NCBI GenBank assembly: GCA_022865625.1
Contig: JALHTB010000103.1
Coordinates: forward strand, 1 to 8,737
Direction: 5' to 3'
Length of the DNA: 8,737 nt
From: Candidatus Bathyarchaeota archaeon
Lineage (GTDB): Archaea; Thermoproteota; Bathyarchaeia; 40CM-2-53-6; FEN-987
Positions 5,172 to 8,737 of this stretch are shown piece by piece. The notes under the pieces are model-generated. The model saw only the letters and a list, made by a program, of their open reading frames with translations. It did no database searches and was not told the origin of the DNA. Within the stretch, counting starts at the first letter, position 1; the number at the start of each line of letters is the position of its first letter. The position numbers were made by a program, and so were the translations under genes.

Positions 5172-7019
5172 CTATGTTCGGTACACTGGTCTTACGCTGA
5201 CGTGAAGGGGAACAGTAAGGGGCCTGAACGGGTACCCTTTGGTCTTTTCCCTGATCTCAGTCACTAGTTCTTCGACGGACATCTTGCGCTGGTCACTCGT
5301 CTCCCTGACTCGTATAGGCAGCTTTGTCGAGGATTCCTCTCGTGCTCCAACAACTATGATGTACGGTATCCAGAACATCTCGGCGTCTCGTACTCTCTTT
5401 TGCACCGTCTCGTCCGAGTCGTCCACATCGGTCCTCACTCTCGACTCGTTGAATTTGCCCGCAAGTTCGTCAGCACATGACAAGAACTCGTGAGTGACAG
5501 GGATGATCCTGACCTGACTTGGGGCGAGCCAGAGTGGAAGCTGAGGCCTCTTTCCCTGTTGTTCCAGCTTGGCGCAACTGTCTAGGATTGTGAAGATGTA
5601 GCGTTCCACTGTGCCGATCAGTGCTGTGTGAATTATCGGCGGATACTGCCTTGCACCATTCGAGTCAACGTATGAAATATTGAATCGTCTCGCATTGCCC
5701 ATGTCAATCTGGAATGTGGCTATCTCTCTAGGCCTTTCGAGTTCGTCGATGATGTGGTATTCGATATTGAGCACCCAATAGTAGATACCCTCCGGAACAA
5801 AGTTCAGGAGGATTGGCTTCCGTTCGAGTCTGGCAAGCTCCATGAAGTAAGGTTTGTTGCCTTCAAAGAAACTCTTCGTGGTATTGTATACTGAAACATA
5901 GTCTCTGTCCAGCTTCGCAATCTCTTCGTAGATGACCTTGTGCGTGTTGATCGAAACATCTTTCGAGTTCTCCAAGTCGCGGCAATAGATGTGGAGATCA
6001 GGCATGTGTAGCTTTCTCACTCTGAAACACAGAAGCAGCTCTCCGCTCTGTTCGAGGCGATAGCTATCAGCAACCTCGAACGTGCCGAATGGAACATTCC
6101 GATAGCTGATTGTCCAGTCCTTTACCATTGCGAACTGCTGGTGACATGCGGCGTAACGCATGACGAAGCTCTTCTCGTCGAGGTCGATCTTATAGAGTCT
6201 CGCTCCGAAGAGGTCCGCGTGTTCCTTGACGGCTTTCACCGAAAGGTCAAACATGTTAGTACCTCGAACTTGCAGGACAGGGAAGCCCACACGGCTTGCA
6301 AGGTTCCATGAATAATCTGCTATCAGATCGAAGATGAGCGTGGCCTCGGGGCCGTACCTCATGTGACCCACATCGGAGTACTGCTCCCACTCGATCCCGA
6401 ATTTGCGGCAGTAGTCGAGGAAGTGTGGCTCTGCACCGCCGACGAGCCCTTTCTTCAAAGCTTCCTTCTCCACGAGGGTTCTGAATTCTTCTTCCCCTTT
6501 GGAGTACTGATACTCACCAGGGCGGTACAGATTGCCTTTGAGATCCATTATCATGTACTCGGTCGGAACCGGTGCTCGTTCCTCAGCCTTCTTCTCTGCG
6601 GTGATCGTCCGTGAAAGCTCGGCGAGAGGATGACCCAAGCAGTGAATTCGGAAGCTCTTGTAGTAGCCGAACGGGCTTCTTTGGACGGTGAAGCCCGCGT
6701 CCTTCAGGAGAGTCTCCATTGCGGCGACAACCTTGATCGCGGGATCTCTCGATGCGAGGCTGCTTGAGAGGTGCGCATAGGGATACAGCATGATGTTTTG
6801 TGCCTTCACTTGGGCTGCGACCTCTCTGACAGCATCGACTCCGTTCTTTGCCACCTGTGATGGGTCTTTCTCATCGTCTTTCTCTATCGTGCAGAAGGCG
6901 ACCAAGACTTGCTCCATACGGCCACGTGAGCGTGACTGGTCGAATTCCTCCGGCTCTTTGACTGCTTTCTCGCGTACCTGATATTCGAACGATTCAGCGT
7001 GGATCAGTAGAACTCGCAG
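5172..7019 (-). CDS. thrS: Threonyl-tRNA synthetase, archaeal type with editing domain; probable CTG start
   Basis: Charges tRNA-Thr with threonine and clears mis-attached serine. With a start at 7019 the protein is 615 aa, the normal archaeal length. Residues 1-145 are the archaeal DTD-like editing domain (VLLIHAESFEYQ, YPYAHLSSSL at 79-88, HCLGHPLAELSR at 126-137). The class II core follows: zinc ligands Cys292 (RYAACHQQF), His343 (MPDLHIYC) and His464 (PPIIHTALIG), and motif 3 GTVER at 469-473. The anticodon-binding domain covers about 500-595 (LAPSQVRIIPV, KGYPFRPL). Between the in-frame TGA 6 nt upstream of 7019 and the ATG at 6917 there is no ATG, GTG or TTG. Starting at 6917 would remove the first strand of the editing domain. 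CTG at 7019 has GGGGTGA 6 nt upstream, so it is the best start. Confidence 0.93.
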   Translation of the reverse strand: MRVLLIHAESFEYQVREKAVKEPEEFDQSRSRGRMEQVLVAFCTIEKDDEKDPSQVAKNGVDAVREVAAQVKAQNIMLYPYAHLSSSLASRDPAIKVVAAMETLLKDAGFTVQRSPFGYYKSFRIHCLGHPLAELSRTITAEKKAEERAPVPTEYMIMDLKGNLYRPGEYQYSKGEEEFRTLVEKEALKKGLVGGAEPHFLDYCRKFGIEWEQYSDVGHMRYGPEATLIFDLIADYSWNLASRVGFPVLQVRGTNMFDLSVKAVKEHADLFGARLYKIDLDEKSFVMRYAACHQQFAMVKDWTISYRNVPFGTFEVADSYRLEQSGELLLCFRVRKLHMPDLHIYCRDLENSKDVSINTHKVIYEEIAKLDRDYVSVYNTTKSFFEGNKPYFMELARLERKPILLNFVPEGIYYWVLNIEYHIIDELERPREIATFQIDMGNARRFNISYVDSNGARQYPPIIHTALIGTVERYIFTILDSCAKLEQQGKRPQLPLWLAPSQVRIIPVTHEFLSCADELAGKFNESRVRTDVDDSDETVQKRVRDAEMFWIPYIIVVGAREESSTKLPIRVRETSDQRKMSVEELVTEIREKTKGYPFRPLTVPLHVSVRPVYRT

Positions 7020-7025
7020 GGTCTT

Positions 7026-7066
7026 TCACCCCTCACTATCCCATGAAACGCCATTTACCAATATTT
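7026..7066 (-). promoter_or_regulatory. Ribosome-binding site and candidate promoter of thrS
   Basis: GGGGTGA at 7032-7026 is a strong archaeal Shine-Dalgarno sequence, placed 6 nt before the CTG at 7019. It decides the start, since it is too far from the ATG at 6917 to serve it. GGAAATATT (about 7069-7060) is a candidate BRE/TATA pair; a transcript start about 25 nt later would leave a leader of about 20 nt. The ribosome-binding site is clear, the TATA box tentative. Confidence 0.6.
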
Positions 7067-7194
7067 CCTTATGCTATTTGCCAATACTACGATCTTCGGG
7101 TATGTACTTTCCGGTAAAGAGCAAATCTCTATTGAGCGAGGTGTGTGATGTCTCCATCGCCATCCGCACGGTTTGGCTTCCATCAGAGGCGGTT

Positions 7195-7207
7195 TTTCTT
7201 AAAAAGA
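7195..7207 (-). terminator. Oligo-T tract, possible terminator of the zinc-ribbon ORF
   Basis: On the minus strand CTCTTTTTAAG lies about 40 nt past the stop at 7246. Archaeal termination often uses short T tracts without a hairpin. The tract is short, and a similar A/T pattern lies on the other strand, so support is weak. Confidence 0.2.
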
Positions 7208-7245
7208 GACGGCTCGAGTTCCGGCAGGTCGCTTCTCTTTCCGAT

Positions 7246-7356
7246 TCAGCGCTTGAGCATTTCCACCAGTTGTTCGATGCAGCCTGGACAGATGAGTAGT
7301 TTGTGTTCGGCTCGTAGTCGCTTCTGGCACCAGTTGCACCGTTTCGGCTGTGACAC
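7246..7356 (-). CDS. Possible 36-residue zinc-ribbon protein
   Basis: A tiny frame encoding a clean four-cysteine zinc ribbon: CNWC, a 12-residue spacer (QKRLRAEHKLLI), then CPGC, followed by a short amphipathic helix (IEQLVEMLKR) and the stop. The CX2C-X12-CX2C spacing is typical of small archaeal zinc ribbons. The GTG at 7356 is the nearest start before the ribbon. There is no good ribosome-binding site or TATA box, and the frame continues open to an ATG at 7488 through sequence that looks non-coding. It may be a real microprotein or the end of a decayed larger gene. It lies upstream of thrS on the same strand, with no sign of a shared transcript. Confidence 0.35.
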   Translation of the reverse strand: MSQPKRCNWCQKRLRAEHKLLICPGCIEQLVEMLKR

Positions 7357-7693
7357 TAGGGCCGCATCCGTTGTCGTTCTTCGCGTAGGCGACTTGTGCT
7401 CGTGATTCTGCCACACAACATCCAACGATAGACTGCCTCGTTGGTACGTCGGCACCTCGTCAACGCAAGAAGTTTCGTGTGGCCACACTGTCTAGGTGTG
7501 CCTCGCAGTCGTGGCCGCTCTCTCGGCAGTCTTGGATCGTTCATGGGCGACGCAAAGTGGTGACTCGAACAAGAGTTCGAGAGATAGTTGGTTGATCAGA
7601 CTCCCCGATGAAAGAGATCGGCCGAACGCGGCAATCTCATGATATGATCCTAGGATATCCTATGTCCCGTCTTACGATGTGACCTAATAGACA

Positions 7694-8020
7694 GTGGACC
7701 TTAGCAGAAACCTCGCTAACCACAACCTGTCTACAATCCTCGCAGTAGTGGGCCAACTGGTTCACCCGTCTATGCCTTGTCCAAGTGTCAGCAATAATCT
7801 GTCGTCACTTCGAAGACATCAAGGCAGTGACAGCTATGTGCCGCGATCTCTATCTCCGAAGAGGGAAGACGGAGAGGTTGACTATCTCAGCGTCGCTTCT
7901 GTCATGCGAGAGACCTTGGCAGAAGAAGCGTGTTGCCCGAAACGTGGTTGCATGACTACTTTGGACGCAAAGGTTTGCCCTGCTTGCGGAGCTGCACTCG
8001 TGTTGCCACCTTTCTGCTAG
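7694..8020 (+). CDS. Doubtful ORF with a zinc-ribbon-like C-terminus
   Basis: A 108-codon frame with GTG at 7694. Only the C-terminal third looks protein-like: an acidic helix (MRETLAEEA) followed by cysteines at 80, 81, 86, 95 and 98 (CCPKRGC, then CPACGAALV), resembling a zinc ribbon of the kind that ends many archaeal proteins. The first 70 residues are Ser-rich without a recognisable fold. An ATG near residue 71 would give a 38-aa zinc-ribbon peptide. No ribosome-binding site is visible for either start. It may be a decayed gene end or chance. Confidence 0.22.
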   Translation: MDLSRNLANHNLSTILAVVGQLVHPSMPCPSVSNNLSSLRRHQGSDSYVPRSLSPKREDGEVDYLSVASVMRETLAEEACCPKRGCMTTLDAKVCPACGAALVLPPFC

Positions 8021-8046
8021 GACGCAACCAAACCCCGTAGGAGAGT

Positions 8047-8068
8047 ACAGAGAACCTAGGTTCTCTGT
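8047..8068. repeat. 22-bp perfect palindrome
   Basis: Each half reads ACAGAGAACCT and is followed immediately by its exact reverse complement, with no loop. It could bind a dimeric protein, extrude as a cruciform, or be a scar of a mobile element. It lies 27 nt past the stop of the doubtful zinc-ribbon ORF and 2 nt before a CGTCG repeat. No T tract follows, so it is not an obvious terminator. Confidence 0.75.
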
Positions 8069-8070
8069 CA

Positions 8071-8107
8071 CGTCGTCCGTCGTGCGTCGTCGTACGTCGC
8101 CACGTCG
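8071..8107 (+). repeat. Short CGTCG repeat with 7-nt period
   Basis: CGTCG occurs at 8071, 8078, 8085, 8088, 8095 and 8103, mostly 7 nt apart (CGTCGTC, CGTCGTG and so on). It directly follows the 22-bp palindrome. It is a simple-sequence array with no known function. Confidence 0.6.
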
Positions 8108-8291
8108 TCTCAAGACCGTGTTCAGGCATGGGGTAAGTCTCCTATGGATCCAGTCGGCAGTGTTGGTATGGACGAGCGATGATGTTCCAATGATCAAGAC
8201 GCTCTCGTGTGGAGGCGCTAAGTTTCAAGCCTGGTCCAATGCAGAGTGGAAATGGGCCACTACCGCCGCCATCGGCGCCTGTCGGAGGGAG

Positions 8292-8447
8292 ATGCTTGGG
8301 ATCGATAAGCTGTCAGTGTTCCTTTCGAACTATTGGCTTCTTGTCGTGCTGCTGTTGCTAGTTCCGTCGACGTTGCTCATCTACAAGAAACGCAACGTGG
8401 CCTTGCGGCTGCTCACTCCCCTGATGTCTCGACTCCCCATCGCGTAG
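8292..8447 (+). CDS. Possible small single-helix membrane peptide
   Basis: A 51-residue frame from the ATG at 8292, with GGAGG 3 nt upstream (tight spacing). It holds one strong hydrophobic helix (about residues 13-31, YWLLVVLLLLVPSTLLIY) followed by KKR and a basic tail, predicting the N-terminus outside and the C-terminus inside. The frame is open further upstream to a start at 8082, but that part begins in the CGTCG repeat and looks non-coding. It could be a membrane microprotein or the remains of a larger membrane protein. No TATA box was identified. Confidence 0.35.
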   Translation: MLGIDKLSVFLSNYWLLVVLLLLVPSTLLIYKKRNVALRLLTPLMSRLPIA

Positions 8448-8506
8448 ACCTCCACATCACCGTCAAAACAAAGCTAGAGTGAACCACGTTAGAGCCCCCC
8501 TGTTTC

Positions 8507-8737
8507 TCATGCAGGGTGCAGGTCTTTTGTTGCGATCCGATTGTTTTCTGAGTGTACGAGCGCTATCAACCGGGGGAAATCTCTCGAGTATCGCGGAATG
8601 AGGATTGGATGCCGTCGCAGAAACTCGGCCTTGAGGTATTCACCATCTTCGGGGGCCATGTTGATTTCCCGGGTCCTAGCGGTCTTGATCAGCAGAATGC
8701 GTTCGCTCAGCCATCTCCGGTTCGAGTCGTTGGCCAG
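8507..8737 (-). CDS. C-terminal end of an unidentified protein, cut by the window edge
   Basis: An open frame of 76 codons runs in from the right edge and stops with TGA at 8507; no start is visible, so the gene begins outside the window. The residues look like genuine protein: alternating charged and hydrophobic segments (RWLSERILLIKTAR, MAPEDGEYLKAEFLRRHPIL, RYSRDFPRLIALVHSENN). They suggest a helical, basic C-terminal domain, perhaps nucleic-acid binding. I do not recognise the family. The region 8448-8506 holds nothing I can identify. Confidence 0.5.
   Translation of the reverse strand: MANDSNRRWLSERILLIKTARTREINMAPEDGEYLKAEFLRRHPILIPRYSRDFPRLIALVHSENNRIATKDLHPA

Larger units (their letters stand above)
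7357..8291. other. Gene-poor stretch
   Basis: Over 900 bases with no convincing gene. All six frames are broken into short pieces without recognisable domains, apart from the zinc-ribbon-like end of the frame at 7694-8020. It contains a perfect hairpin CTCGAAC/GTTCGAG with a 4-nt AAGA loop (about 7563-7580), overlapping 10-bp palindromes ATCCTAGGAT and AGGATATCCT near 7648-7662, and the palindrome and CGTCG repeat described separately. No tRNA, rRNA or CRISPR array is seen. Confidence 0.55.

Noticed and set aside
7558..7585. Hairpin CTCGAAC/GTTCGAG as a terminator or tRNA T arm
   Set aside because: No T tract follows, no gene ends nearby, and no remaining tRNA arms can be found around it.

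Overview
The window looks archaeal. The strongest evidence is a full-length archaeal-type threonyl-tRNA synthetase with its own N-terminal editing domain. Supporting signs are GGTGA-type Shine-Dalgarno sequences, AT-rich TATA-like boxes about 25 nt before probable transcript starts, frequent GTG/TTG starts, and tandem VapBC toxin-antitoxin operons. Base composition is near 50% GC. The lineage cannot be fixed from the sequence; an uncultivated TACK-type archaeon such as a Bathyarchaeia-like organism is only an impression.

Layout. (1) 1-1664: two vapBC operons in tandem on the minus strand, both with AbrB-type antitoxins and PIN-domain toxins. A pair of direct repeats lies just upstream of the second operon. 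(2) 1665-3786: an accessory segment. Two same-orientation, nearly equal-length copies (375 and 372 bp) of a non-autonomous IS200/IS605-like element carry a decayed TnpB tail and an omega-RNA-like structured segment. They bracket a plus-strand pair of overlapping genes: a ribbon-helix-helix/DUF5678-like protein and a small clan AA (retropepsin-like) aspartic protease. (3) 3787-7019: a housekeeping block on the minus strand, with thrS followed by a small two-helix membrane protein, a half-size EamA-like membrane protein and methylmalonyl-CoA epimerase. (4) 7020-8506: a gene-poor stretch with small zinc-ribbon candidates, a possible single-helix membrane peptide, a 22-bp perfect palindrome and a 7-nt-period CGTCG repeat. 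(5) The right edge holds the C-terminus of an unidentified minus-strand protein.

How the parts relate. The VapBC pairs should form self-neutralising, autoregulated complexes. The RHH/protease pair has a similar two-gene layout, with a DNA-binding protein first and an enzyme translated through an overlap, but its function is unknown. thrS, mce and the membrane genes share a strand and are probably chromosomal background. The most interesting signals are the paired elements, whose divergent 5' halves keep RNA helices through compensatory changes, and a probable CTG start codon for thrS.
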